Of a stretch of 64,000 nt of DNA, positions 1 to 10,747 are shown in pieces. Origin of the DNA: Corythucha ciliata. Lineage: Eukaryota > Arthropoda > Insecta > Hemiptera > Tingidae. Location: the NCBI GenBank assembly GCA_038030265.1, contig CM075942.1:992001-1056000 (forward strand). Reading direction: 5' to 3'. The stretch's first letter is position 1; every line of letters starts with the position of its first letter. The notes under the pieces are model-generated. The model did no database searches. It was not told where the DNA came from and worked only from the letters and a program-made list of their open reading frames with translations. A program made the position numbers and the translations under genes.

Positions 1-1338
1 TAGGAGTCATAACTTGAAAGACCCGTCTCGAGAGATTGCTCTGCCTGAGGAAGAAGAATGAAAAAAAAAAAAAAAAAAACACGTGATAAATGTCGACTTA
101 AACGCTCCAAAAGCATTGCCAGGCAAAACATTTTCGAGGGGGTTTGTGCGTACGTGTGGGCACAAAATAACCCTTGGAAGTAATAAATAAGTAAGAATAC
201 CCCAGTTTTTATTTATAGGTTTTTTTTTCCAAGTCAAACAGTGTTGATCCTAGGGGTAACTACTGAAAGTTCTAGTTTCCACCGGGGCCCCACTTATCTT
301 TTTGTTATGTGTCGGAAGGGCGTGGAAGAAAGAAGGGTGTATTCACAAGTCCAAAGGGTGAAAAGGTCATAAAGGGTCGCGTTTAAAATGAACGGTTCAC
401 CCCCTTTTTTTTTTTTTTTTTAAGGAAAAGGGGGTTTCCATTTTGACACAGTTATTTTTGACCACTCCAACTTTGTTTATATGAGATATGGCTGTAGGGC
501 GTTTGCTACCACCACCACGCATTTGTATTTTTGCGCATGTTTCGTAATTATTTCAGTGTTAATTACCTAGTTCATTCTTAAGCGCGCCTACGCTGACAGA
601 ATAACGAACACGTAGCATTAATATAAAGACTAAACCGGCTAAATATCTTCATTCAACCCTCCCAAAAAGCTCCCGTCCAATAAAAGCAACAAATATATTT
701 TCTTCCCCGCCACCTCAGCATCAACCGCAGGATTCACTCACTGTCGAATAACTGATATTGAAAAAGATTCTCGAAAACCTGCAATTGTAGTACGGGGAAA
801 GGAACGAGGTAGAAGAGCCACTGCCTGGTATTGAATGCTCGAACGAGTTATAGCACTCGCTAAACGTAATAACCTTGAAGCTGAGGAAGGCGAGGAGACG
901 AATTTTTATGTTTCTTTAGATTTTCGTTGAAAAAAGATTGGCTGAGCGGACAATTTAGACGCCGAATAGAATGGTATGTCACTGCCCGAAGTGAAAAGAG
1001 CAGACTTTCATTATCATGGCTCACGCGGCACAGAAACTGACAATTATTTTACCCCTTGCTGATGGTTTGGGGGAAATAGTACAATTTTGTCTTTTATCTA
1101 ACTATCCACCTCGATGTGCGCCTTCGACCTCGACGAGGGAAGACTCCTACGGCCAGTATGTTTTGCATGCCATCATTTACTAATCCTCGTAGCTCCATGT
1201 GAATCTAGCTTTATACTTTCTTGTAGAATCTCTCGTCACTTGCTTGGCTCCCCAAGTCTTGGTGGATGGAGGGGGGACAGCCGCTTGGGGTGGCAAAATT
1301 AAATTAGTTCCAGGGCAGCAAAAAGCCAAGATCCGGCC
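1..1338. other. No gene recognised; AT-rich sequence
   Basis: I see no coding domain on either strand. The only structure is simple: an A-run at 61-79 and a T-run at 405-421. Short open frames here resemble nothing I know and have no splice context. Confidence 0.5.
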
Positions 1339-1401
1339 CTGAGGCTCCCTCAAGGGAGGTTCGCTCCGATCCCTTAAGAACCATCTCTCAGGGTTTACTC
1401 G
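1339..1401. repeat. Dispersed 63-bp repeat (second copy at 39646-39709)
   Basis: This stretch recurs almost unchanged at 39646-39709 in the same orientation. It runs from CTGAG through a CTCCCTCAAGGGAG hairpin to GGGTTTACTCG. Similarity stops abruptly on both sides in both places, so it is a conserved core or end of a dispersed repeat. The family is unknown to me. Confidence 0.8.
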
Positions 1402-2134
1402 CTCAAAAAGCTACTTAGTGGGTCTGAGTCCCATCCCAAGTAACAATTCTTCTTCCGAAGGACTTGTAATAGGTCTGAAGAAGCTCTGTATCGAAACTCA
1501 ATGGCTTCTAAAAAGCTGTCGTACTCTTTCTATAGCGCAACAAGCGCCCCAAAAGGGAAGTTCCAAACAGCTTCGGTTAGACCTACACCAGATGCGAGCG
1601 AAGTCTTTTAACCGGCATTAGCTTTTGTATGAGCCTGTCGTAGGTCTAATGCAAGGCTTATGGAAATGGTTGCGAAATATCATGAAGTTTCGGTTATCAC
1701 TTGTATTAAGCCTCCTGGAGTTTGCATTACAAGCCTTAACGAAGTTCACATATAATAAAAAAAAAGGCCAGTAGTAAAAAAAAAAAGAAGTTTTTTCAAT
1801 AGTTCCGAAGACTTTGCAGTCAGCATTTTTTCTTTTTCGGTGGGTCTGAAAGAGGTAACATCTATTAGGCCCGTATTCAGAAACCACACTTAACGCAACC
1901 TTAACCTTAACAGACCCTCAGGGAAGCATTTCGTATTCAGAGACCACCCTTACCCATGTCTCTTGAGGGATCCCCTAAGGGGACCCTTAAGGGGAAAAAA
2001 ACTGTTATTCAGAAAGGAACCTTAACCTGCGTGCCCCCTTAAAAAGACGATATTTGATGGTTATCCGCTAAGGGAGCTCGAGACCACCCTTAAGGCTACC
2101 TTTAAGCGTTCAATTGTGCAGCATTGATGTGAAA

Positions 2135-3895
2135 ATGTCGGAATTAGAAGAGTTCATTGGTTTTATAGAAGCTGCACAATTATCGGTGCCAAGAAATATA
2201 ATAAGGGGAGCAGAAGACAAACCTTTTTACGATTTGAGCGAGGAACAATTTCGAAAAAGGTATCGCTTCTCTAAACAAACGGTGGCGAACATTGTCGAGA
2301 TGATTCTTGATGGCTCATCTGACCGACGAGGGCTACCATTTTCACCATTGTCGAAAACTCTTATATCCTTAAGGTTTTACGCCACAGGAAGATTTCAGGT
2401 ATACACGCAACGATAGTGGATAAACGTCAAAATGTGTCATTTCTCATCTTTTTTGTGTTTCTTGAGCTTTCGACCAGTACGATTAGATGAATAGTGGTTT
2501 ATTCTGCCGCACTGCCTCATTGGTACTGGTGCAAAATTATTCCATGGTTCCATTATGGTTATCATCTGTATTATTCGTGTTTTTGATCGGGATGTATCAA
2601 AGTTACTAATGACGGGGGCACACGTACCTGAGCTGTATTTTGCCCCTGGAAAATGAGAATCAAAACGTGTGATACACGTAACAAATGCTTCGTTGAGCAT
2701 GAAAAGCATGAATCGCGCTGTGCGCACCCGTTTCGTACCAGTCTAGGCACTCTTAAAATTTGATAGGACCATTCATGACCTTTGGAAAACAATAGGTTTT
2801 AAAAAATTTTTCGCAAAGGAATCCTCAAATTTTGAAGAATATCTTTAATCGTTTTTTTGTTTCTTTTTCAATCTGTATTACGTGTTGTGTCGTCCTTTGT
2901 GATTCCGCAAACATCATTTGCAAAAACGATTATTTCATCCTCTTCTGACCGTGCGCGTGTGGCATCATTTCTACTTGTCTTCCGTCCTTCTTTCTGGCAT
3001 GGGCCAAAATACAACTGAATTGTCAAGGTAAAAGGCAAATTCAGGGCCCACTAAATTACTGTTGTTCGTGAGGTATATACTTGTAAACATGAATTTTGAC
3101 ATCAATTTCCCTTATTACTCCCAGATTGTTTGCGGTGACCTGCGATCCGTCAGCCAACCATCAGTCTCCAGAATTATTTATGAAGTTTCGACCAGGCTAG
3201 CCGGCAACATAAAAAAATTCATTTCCTTTCCCACTGGCGTTCGAATAAGGGCGTTTTCGACGGCATTCTACCGCATGGCCCAGTTTCCCGGAGTCGTGGG
3301 CTGTATTGACTGTACCCACGTCCCTATCAAAAGTCCTGGAGGGCCTCGGGGCGAGCACTTCCGGAATCGAAAAGGATGGATGTCACTGAACATTCAAGTT
3401 ATTTGCGGTCCAAACATGGAAATTCTCGACATTGTAGCGCGTTGGCCTGGATCCGCTCACGACAGTCGCATTTTCGAGAACAGTTCCATCGTATTTTCCT
3501 TCGAAAATAATGAGCGACAAGGAATTCTCCTGGGTGATAGCGGATATCCACAAAAGCGGTACTTATTCACCCCCGTTATCAATCCGTCAACACCATCCGA
3601 AAATCTGTACAACCGGCCTCATGTCAAAACCAGAGTGACGGTGGAACGACTTTTCGGAGTGTGGAAAAGGAAATTTGCGTGCTTGTCGAAAAAACTACAG
3701 ACAAAATTGAGCTCGTCGTTAAGAATTATTGTCGCTTGTGCCGTACTCCACAACATCGGCGTGATGGAGGAGATCAATTTTTATGATGAAGCTGAGGTTC
3801 ACGAAGTACCACAAAGCAGTTCAGAAGTTGACGTTACAGATAGAATTCAAGGCCGGGCTATTAGAGCAGAATTTATACAACGGCATTTTTCATGA
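2135..3895 (+). CDS. PIF/Harbinger (HARBI1-like) DDE transposase, two exons
   Basis: This is the catalytic protein that would cut and insert the Harbinger element. Exon 1 is 2135-2398 and exon 2 is 3125-3895. The intron (CAG|GTATAC ... CTCCCAG) is phase 0, and joining gives 344 residues with no stop, close to the roughly 350 of HARBI1. The join rebuilds the family's conserved GxFQxxxGDLxxVSxxSVSR region. Exon 2 carries the DDE_Tnp_4 fold: GCIDCTH (D about 150), LLGDSGYP (D about 226) and TVERLFGVWK (E about 262), plus WPGSAHDSRIF. I chose ATG 2135 because it is the first Met in the open frame and the N-terminus (MSELEEFIG) looks complete. The Myb-like gene converges from the other side. Splice sites are read by eye. 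Confidence 0.9.
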
Positions 3896-4040
3896 TAAAA
3901 AAGTAACCAAAACTAAAAATTAATATTTTACTATTCTTATTGGAACTATTGTTTGCGCTAAAATTATTTTATTTACAAAATATGCAAAAAAAACGGTTCA
4001 TAAGCTTTCGTATGCGATCTGTGGTGTCTACGTAACAAAA

Positions 4041-4201
4041 CAAAATGCGTTCCCTCGAAAAATGAAGCATTTTGATAGGTTGTTTTGGCGCATAGCATAT
4101 GGTTTGTGACCCATTGGATTTAAAGCCCCGTTCACAAACCATATTATGCTATGCGTCTTGTAACCTATCTAAATGCTTCATTTTTTGAGGGAATTTGTTA
4201 G
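4041..4201. repeat. Fold-back repeat, arms about 70 bp
   Basis: The left arm (4041-4109) is matched by its reverse complement at 4131-4201, with a spacer of about 21 bp. The arms include TTCCCTCGAAAAATGAAGCA and GCATAGCATATGGTTTGTGA. It lies between the 3' ends of the two Harbinger genes, so it is either a small nested element or a transcribed hairpin spanning the convergent ends. Confidence 0.8.
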
Positions 4202-4280
4202 GCTGCATACACCCCACAGAGAGCGTTCAAGAACTTGTGAACGGACCTTTAATATTAACGCGTTCAGAAAATCGTTGACG

Positions 4281-4481
4281 TAGGAGCCTACGTTGTCAGT
4301 CTTCTTCCCTCGCTGGGGTGCCTCATTGGCGGGTCGGTTTCGGTGTTCGTCATCTTCAGCATCCGAGTTCAAAACACCAGTTTCAGCTGGGAACTTCAGA
4401 CGCTGAAGATGGCGAACCCAGAAACCGACCCACCAATGAGGCGCCCCAACGAGGGAAGAAGACTGACAACGTAGGCTCCTA
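4281..4481. repeat. Fold-back repeat, arms about 80 bp
   Basis: The left arm (4281-4360) begins TAGGAGCCTACGTTGTCAGT and is matched in reverse by 4402-4481, with a 41-bp centre. The two open frames covering it on opposite strands look alike only because it is a palindrome; they are not genes. Confidence 0.85.
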
Positions 4482-4615
4482 CGGTTACGATATTTTGCTT
4501 GTAATCCTCGTAATAACTCTCGTAGTTTTAGCGAATCTGCAGGAAAAATCAATCTTTAAAAAATAATGCGTTTATTCAATTAGAAATTAATTACTGAAAC
4601 TTTCACTTCTTAGCA

Positions 4616-7482
4616 TCAATCAAAAAATAATAAAGCCAAAAATTTAATTACTTTTTTTAACATTTCTTTTTTTATTAACAATATCTGTCTATTGATCATA
4701 ATATTTTCTACCTCGAGATCGTGGCGCTCTTTAGACAGTTCGAGCTCTTGTTGAGCCACCTTCATTCTAGCTTCGTGCAACTGTCTGGCCATTGCCGCCT
4801 CCAACTTAAATTTTTCCAGGCGGAGGTCTGCCTCCTGGGTTATTTTTTCCTTGACAAGGTCCTCTGCGGAAAACATAATAAACCGAAGAATTAGCTAGCA
4901 TGGTAACGAGTCTATAAAGTACAAATATACTAGGTACTACTACATTGTTGTTTGATGGGGGGGGAGGGGGCGATACCGGAACCATCTGAATCTGAGAATT
5001 TGACCTGATTTTTATGAGTTGGCTCTGAAAAGTTCAAATTTCTGTGGTTTGGCTTATTAAAACAACCTCCCACGAGAACCTCTCCTACCATCATCGTGGT
5101 ATCAACAATAATTTTCGGCCTTTGGTTCTAAATTGGCAATTTCTCGAGGTGGAGGGTGTGGTCAGGGGTACGACCGTCGGACGTATGGATAGGGACATGA
5201 CCAGTTTCCACCCTGAATTGTCAATTCAGATTGGATACTGTCATTTGGCTCCTATAAAATCTGAATTTTCAAGTCAAAAACAGCCTAGTTTATCCCTAAA
5301 ACCGTACAGAACACAGAAACTTGAGGTTTACTCCCAAAATATCTATTTCCGATAAGCCCATTTTACGCGAGTAAGTTTTTTGATCAAAATTGTCATTTTG
5401 AAAAAAATTAACAGATGGTCCCTGCCTAAAACGAACTGTTTGTGATCAGATTGAACGTATTTTTGAACAAAAAACTTACTCGTGTAAAGGGGCCATACGA
5501 AACCCAGTAATTTAACCCAAAAAAAGACTACTCCCCTCCACTGTAAAGAGATATTCAGCACCACGGTAAAGGGTTATTCCGTATCACATGAAAGGGCTGC
5601 CCACCCCTAGAACAAGAGCTTGTTTAGCACTTATGCAGCCCTCCTCCCGTCGAGAAAAACCTGTGGATGTACGCCCCACCAAAGAAAATCCTGGATCCAT
5701 GCCTAAATCAATTCTACCACCAGCACCATTCTCGAGCCGCAAAGTACTATTAGGGAACTGTAAAATCTTAAATGTTCTACTGTTTTGGAAAGTCAAGCTA
5801 AGACCATAAACTAAAAAGGGTCATTTAGTGTGATTGGGATAGGCTAATTAAAATATTTTAGCTGCAATAATCACTTCGAGCTCGTTTTCGACTTGGCTGA
5901 GGTGTATCCATGTCGACATCATCCTCTTGTTCGGGCTCCAACTGACGTGGATCTCCTGAAATGAAAATGTGATAGGGCTTCCCAACAAAACTTGTTTTTT
6001 ATGTAATATTACTTGGAAGTGGATTCGGCACTAATACATCGTCTTCCAGGTTGAAGAAAATGCTGTGGCCACGCTCTACTTCAACCACGGCCTCGCTGTC
6101 CATGGCATCCCGTATCTCAATATCGACGATTTCTGTCAGCACATCGCATGACAGGTCTTCTGAAGCCTGGCTAGATGTCTGAAATGGCCCGCCCCCAGTC
6201 AACATTCTGTTTTTTTTCTCATCTGCCAGCTCTTTTTTCCTTTGGGATTTCATGTTTTCCCAGCCTTTTTTTATTTGATCCAAAGTCCTCTGAGAAAATA
6301 CACAACGTTAGCACGAATCATTAAGCAATAGGGGTTTGGTTTAATTTTTTATAAAGACGTGGCTAGAAGGAACAAAAAACCATTTACGCATTTACGCTCT
6401 CACAGCAACGAAACAACAATCGCGATGCGAATTTGCGGCGGACAAATTCCCTTCACTCTCGCTGGCGATATTCGGATTTACATAGCTTCCAATTAAACCA
6501 GTTTGTAGTATCACGCCTATTCCGTGTTATAGAGACAACTCCAACTTTGTGAATATTTTCAAATAGGGACATTGATACTGGACGCGAAATGACATCGGAG
6601 CGAAATAGAATGTGCTCTGCAGCAGTTGTAGGGCGAAGTATGAATAAAACGCTGCCTCATAACGAGCGACATTTGGCGTTGATCTGAGGACCCTTTTTCA
6701 ACGCCAAATTTTCCAAGCAACAGCGTTTCCGGCTCGCATTTGCTTCGCGATTATTATCACGTCAGTGTGAGAGACGATTAACAGTTAATTTAATGGGGAA
6801 CTTGCATGAATGACCGATATACGAGAAAAGTATAACGGTGAATTGGCACATGGACAGAAGGATATCAACGTTGGTTGCAGCCCGATTGGTGCGTCTAGTG
6901 ATTTTTAAATAAATTTCAAAGTTCTTCAGGTGGGGATGGACGGTGCGAAAGGAAATGACGTCAATGTACAGTTTTGAAGCATTTGCGGGAACTCTAAAAT
7001 GTTTTGTTTACAAATTACAAGAAAAATTGACCCTTCAGAAAACACATCTTCCCCCTCTTCCCTGCACCATCCATTTCATTAACTGCTTTGACGTCATGAA
7101 ACCCCCACTCAAAATTTTTAAAAATTTGGTTAAAAAACCCCTTGATTGATTTCAATGTTTAATGTGAGCAATTACCTTGTTGAAGATCTCTCTTCAAGAA
7201 TCACCAGTGCTTGAAAAATGTGCAAGTTCCCCATTGGATATTTTTCTAGTGGTGTGAAAGGAAAAGAACCAATATTCATTGAAATTGTATACTCACCTTT
7301 GAATGGGACGCAGAAGAACTGTTGAATTCATCGAGAATCTCTTCCCACTTTTTCTTTTTTGCAGCGAGACTGACTGCGTCTGACTTATTATTTTCTACAA
7401 TATTCGCATATTTTAAAATTGTCTCCTTCAAGAACGCCTTCTCCGCGGCAGAAAAATTCATCCTTTTCTTTCCCGAATCCAT
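4616..7482 (-). CDS. Harbinger Myb/SANT-like DNA-binding accessory protein, four exons
   Basis: PIF/Harbinger elements need a second protein with a Myb/SANT-like domain that binds the element ends and helps move the transposase to the nucleus. Exons on the minus strand are 7482-7297, 6289-6013, 5955-5875 and 4863-4616. Every junction has GT..AG, and phases (0, 1, 1) agree, giving 263 residues without a stop. Residues about 5-85 form the trihelical domain (NFSAAEKAFL, KKKWEEIL, RTLDQIKKGWENMK, the zeste/NAIF1 type). An acidic middle is followed by a basic patch, PSRKRAR, likely a nuclear signal. The C-terminus (about 185-260) is a charged coiled coil (LEKFKLEAAMARQLHEAR). If the last intron were retained, the protein would end shortly after the basic patch. 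Confidence 0.85.
5361..5489. repeat. Interrupted inverted repeat inside the last intron of the Myb-like gene
   Basis: ACGCGAGTAAGTTTTTTGAT near 5365 is matched in reverse near 5463-5485, with about 71 bp between the arms. I cannot tell whether this is a small nested element. The rest of this intron (4864-5874) holds nothing I recognise. Confidence 0.5.
6397..6773. repeat. Possible MITE in the first intron of the Myb-like gene
   Basis: Imperfect inverted ends start CTCTCACAGCAACG at 6397 and finish CAGTGTGAGAG at 6773, with AATCGCGA-type matches further in. Inside is a perfect 12-bp hairpin (ATTTGGCGTTGA at 6671, complement at 6698-6709). No clear target duplication. Confidence 0.45.
6792..7236. 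repeat. Inverted-repeat element in the same intron, related to sequence at 44459-44556
   Basis: AATGGGGAACTTGCA at 6792 and TGCAAGTTCCCCATT ending about 7235 are inverted copies. The right-hand 100 bp (7137-7235, with TTGATTGATTT and CTCTCTTCAAGAA) clearly resembles 44459-44556 inside the 0.93-kb element of the spacer, so this is a dispersed family. I see no target duplication. Confidence 0.55.
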
Positions 7483-7925
7483 TATCTTGAAGGGCTGAAG
7501 GCTTTATACAGAATGTTCACTCGTGCACGATCAGCTTGAGTAATTTCAAACTCGGAGAATGACAACAGACACCGCGAGCCCACCAATCTGACATTTTTTG
7601 CCACCGTTGCATTCCTCCCCCTCCCCTACACATTAGATTTTCAAAACTCACGGCTAACCTCTGTTCCGGCGCGCGTAAAAATTATGGAGGGAAATGAATC
7701 AAACTAAAACATCAATCAAATAAAACAGCTGTAAGTAGCTACAAAAACTGTACAGTCACCTCGAAAAACACAATGTTTATCTCATATCAGCTTAGGGGAC
7801 CCTTAAGCTTAAGGGTCTTCTTAGGGGGCTCTCTGAATACAATTTCTTAAAGGGTCGCTTAAGTGCACTTAAGAAAGGATCCCCTCAGGGTTGCGTTAAG
7901 TGTGGTTTCTGAATACGGACCCTAG

Positions 7926-9021
7926 TTTTCTATTGAAGTGGTTGCTAGTGGATAGATCGTCGTTAGTAAGTTTTCGTTACTCATGCGTCCTGTGTTACGT
8001 CTCGCTGGTGCTGTGGTTCGAACCTAAAACCTTCGAAGTGAGAAGCGAGTGCAATACCTGTTCTCTACCGGGCCTCTCTGTCAAGGTATGTACATTTGTC
8101 ATACGTATTATTACAACATATTAATCTAACTATAGTTATTGTAGCTTTAGAATGAAGTAAATACATCCTTCAGTAAGGTACCTAAGCCGTTATTAATTTT
8201 CTCGTTAACTTCCTCGCTCAAATTAAAACGATTTAACTTGTTTTCTCACCAAATGGCTTAAATAATTTATCGTAATTTGGTAATTAAAATCTTACAAAGC
8301 ATTGGTGAATCCCAATCAAAATTTGTGGTTGTGTAAAAATTGTGTACCTATGTGTACCTACACATAGGCATAATATTGCTTTTTCTGTTTTTTCATGCTC
8401 AAATGCCGAAGCATATACACGTTGCCTGACCTGACGTAGTCTGAAGATTTGCAAGCATTGATACCATAGAGGGATTGGGTTTTTTGAAAAAAAATGGGGG
8501 AGGGGAATAATGTGCCACAGATGAAATTATTTGTTGATTTTGTTAGGGAATTTGTGAAGTTATACATTAAGGGGAGTTGCACCCCCTACTCCCCTAATCG
8601 ACATTACGTAAACTGTCGCTGTATTTCTGCACCAATCCTAATTTAAATCTCCAGTGAATTCTGCATGCAAGTATGATCTATACTTTTTACATGAGACTTT
8701 GCAATCCAGGATTGGTGCAGAAATACGGCGATAATTTAGGTAATGCCGAGTAGGCGTGGTATGATTGGATGGGGTCGAGGAAACACATGTAAAAATCCCA
8801 TTAACTTTCAGACGCCAGGTTGATACCTGGTGCAGACATCTCAAATCAATTTAGATGAAGCCTGGGGGCCCCTTTTCTTAAAATGTATGAATATTTTTTT
8901 TAATAAGGAACTTATAAATGCGAGTTTGATTTTTTTTCCCGAAAAGAGTACCTCTCGTCACACAATAGGTAGTTTTGTGAAGAATTATATAACAATTTTT
9001 TTGTTGATTTTTCTGTCACAG
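7926..9021. other. Non-coding arm between Harbinger and the DUF4806-type gene
   Basis: No coding domain is visible. The stretch is probably the 5' arm of the CACTA-like element and may hold the DUF4806-type gene's leader. The one strong structure is the fold-back at 8599-8748. Confidence 0.4.
8599..8748. repeat. Fold-back repeat, arms about 41 bp
   Basis: CGACATTACGTAAACTGTCG with GTATTTCTGCACCAATCCT (8599-8639) is matched in reverse at 8708-8748. The spacer is 68 bp. A small inverted-repeat element is likely; no target duplication was identified. Confidence 0.75.
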
Positions 9022-10547
9022 ATGGATGAAGCTAAGGAAAAACTGACGTTCAAGATAGTCCAAACGATCGAAAAGGGGGAACTAAGGATTACGGCAGTTC
9101 CATCCAACTGGGGAAAAAATGGGGTTCTTTCTTGGCCACCTAATTGATCGAAAATAAACGTCTTCAACAATCCTGGAAATCCAGAAGAAGGGTGGATCCA
9201 GTACCCATGCGTGCTGAAGCGAGCAGAAATTGCTTCGTACAGGGACGCAGCCCAAGAGTTACGAAGAATGGAAGAAGAAAGTGACACCTCTGAAAGCACT
9301 GATCAACAGCCAGCAACTGCATCAAATCACTTCAATATTCGTCGCCCGAAACGAAGGCGGCCTAACAAGCAGTTGATCTCGAGGAACGATTTTAATGAAG
9401 TAAGCTCTTATATTACTTGTTGGTACATAATGTAGATGTAGACTACATAATGTACTTGGCATTTTCAGTTCCTTGCGACACCTCTCAAGCGTCGTTCCCC
9501 GCCCTCAGTGACCTTGCCAGTTCCTGAAGACGTGTCACGAGTACTCGACACTGCAAAGCCGGTTTTACCGTCCTTCACCCCCCAAAAAGGAAGCGCCCAA
9601 GCACCGTCAACACGAGAAGCAATGCCTCTTGTAACTCCTTCCTCACTCTCAATCTCGCCAATTACCAATGACCCGCTATTTCAAGCTTCAGAACTAGACG
9701 AATCGGTCAGCAGTGCACGGGACGCATCAATATGGACCGCCGATCAACTCGATCAAATTGAAATTATTTTTGACCAAAACCATGAAATTGATTAATCAAA
9801 TGACAATGTTCGTGTGGCCACTAGTGGTGAAGCATCAAGAGAAAAAAAAGAGAATGAGCCCGAGAGGGATGATGCTGTTTCCTCATCTTCTCTGTTGATG
9901 GTTGTTGTTAACAAATTGTCACACTTGGAGGCTAAGTTGAGCAGTTGCTCAAGAATCACGAAAAATTACAGAATGCCGTCCTAAATGTTTTGACTTCTTC
10001 ACGCGGGTATTCGGGATCCTTGAACATCCAGCTGATTAATGAAGTGGATGATTTAAAGACTTTCGAGGACAACCTGAAAAAAACTATTTTTTTCCAGTCG
10101 ATGGTAAGTCCTTTACTCTATCCTATTTTAGAAATTAAATTTATAGATATTTTTTTTTTAGATGGAAAAGTGTCAGATGCTGTGTGGGAAACAGCTTAAA
10201 GGAGACGATGTGTCCTACGAAATCGTCGATCACATTTTTTCTCGCCAACTTTTCACAAAAGTGTCCATGACGATGTTTCCAAGACAGGGACTGTCCCAAA
10301 GGATTGTTTCTTAAAGTATGAAAGAACAATTATTTTCTTCTTCAGAGTCGTGCAATCAATAGACTCTAGTTATACTCTGAAAGACACAAAGAATTTTTTT
10401 CAAAAAAGTATTTCCAATTCGAAGCGGCGTTTCGAATGCACCGGAATCAGACAATCCCGAGTAATACGACGCTCAGTTCTAACACGCATGACTACCGAAA
10501 CTAACCAAGAATCAGCGTCTCTGACAAACGCTAGTGACGACAATTAA
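9022..10547 (+). pseudogene. DUF4806-type protein gene of the CACTA-like element, disabled
   Basis: Exons can be followed at 9022-9399, 9469-10103, 10162-about 10320 and about 10345-10547, with good GT..AG borders at the first two introns. The start (LTFKIVQTIEKGELRITAVPS) and the W-PP and GWIQYPCVLKRAEIASY segments fit the N-terminal part common to DUF4806-containing insect proteins. LKTFEDNLKK and the C-terminal ISNSKRRFECTGIRQSR segment fit the DUF4806 region. Function is unknown. It is broken by in-frame stops (about 9145 and 9793) and by frameshifts near 9945 and 10290. It converges with the transposase gene, about 200 bp apart. Family assignment is by eye; membership in the element is inference from position. 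Confidence 0.7.
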
Positions 10548-10747
10548 AATGTCTTGAAATTATTTGAGTTTTTTGCCTACTTGGTTTCCAGGATTTTCGT
10601 TTATTTTTTTACTAGCAATAAGGCGTTCGTGAGTCAAGCATGTGTACTAGCCCACTGTCAACTTATTGTCATCACGTTTTGTTGATGTTGACAACGAGAT
10701 CGTATACGGGCCCCTTTTTGTGATATTTCATTTATATTGTGCATTAA

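Larger units (their letters stand above)
1869..7922. mobile_element. PIF/Harbinger DNA transposon, two genes, about 6.05 kb
   Basis: The ends are long inverted repeats. The left reads CCGTATTCAGAAACCACACT from 1871, continuing to about 1900. The right reads AGTGTGGTTTCTGAATACGG, ending at about 7918. TAG lies just outside both (1866-1868 and 7923-7925), a plausible 3-bp target duplication for this superfamily, although the outermost one or two bases differ. The subterminal parts carry CCTTAAGG-type repeats on both sides. Inside are a DDE transposase (+) and a Myb/SANT-like gene (-) in convergent orientation, the normal two-gene plan of PIF/Harbinger. Four smaller fold-back repeats lie between and within the genes. 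Confidence 0.88.

Noticed and set aside
4178..4566. Pair of similar frames on opposite strands
   Set aside because: Their likeness comes from the palindrome at 4281-4481, not from duplicated genes.
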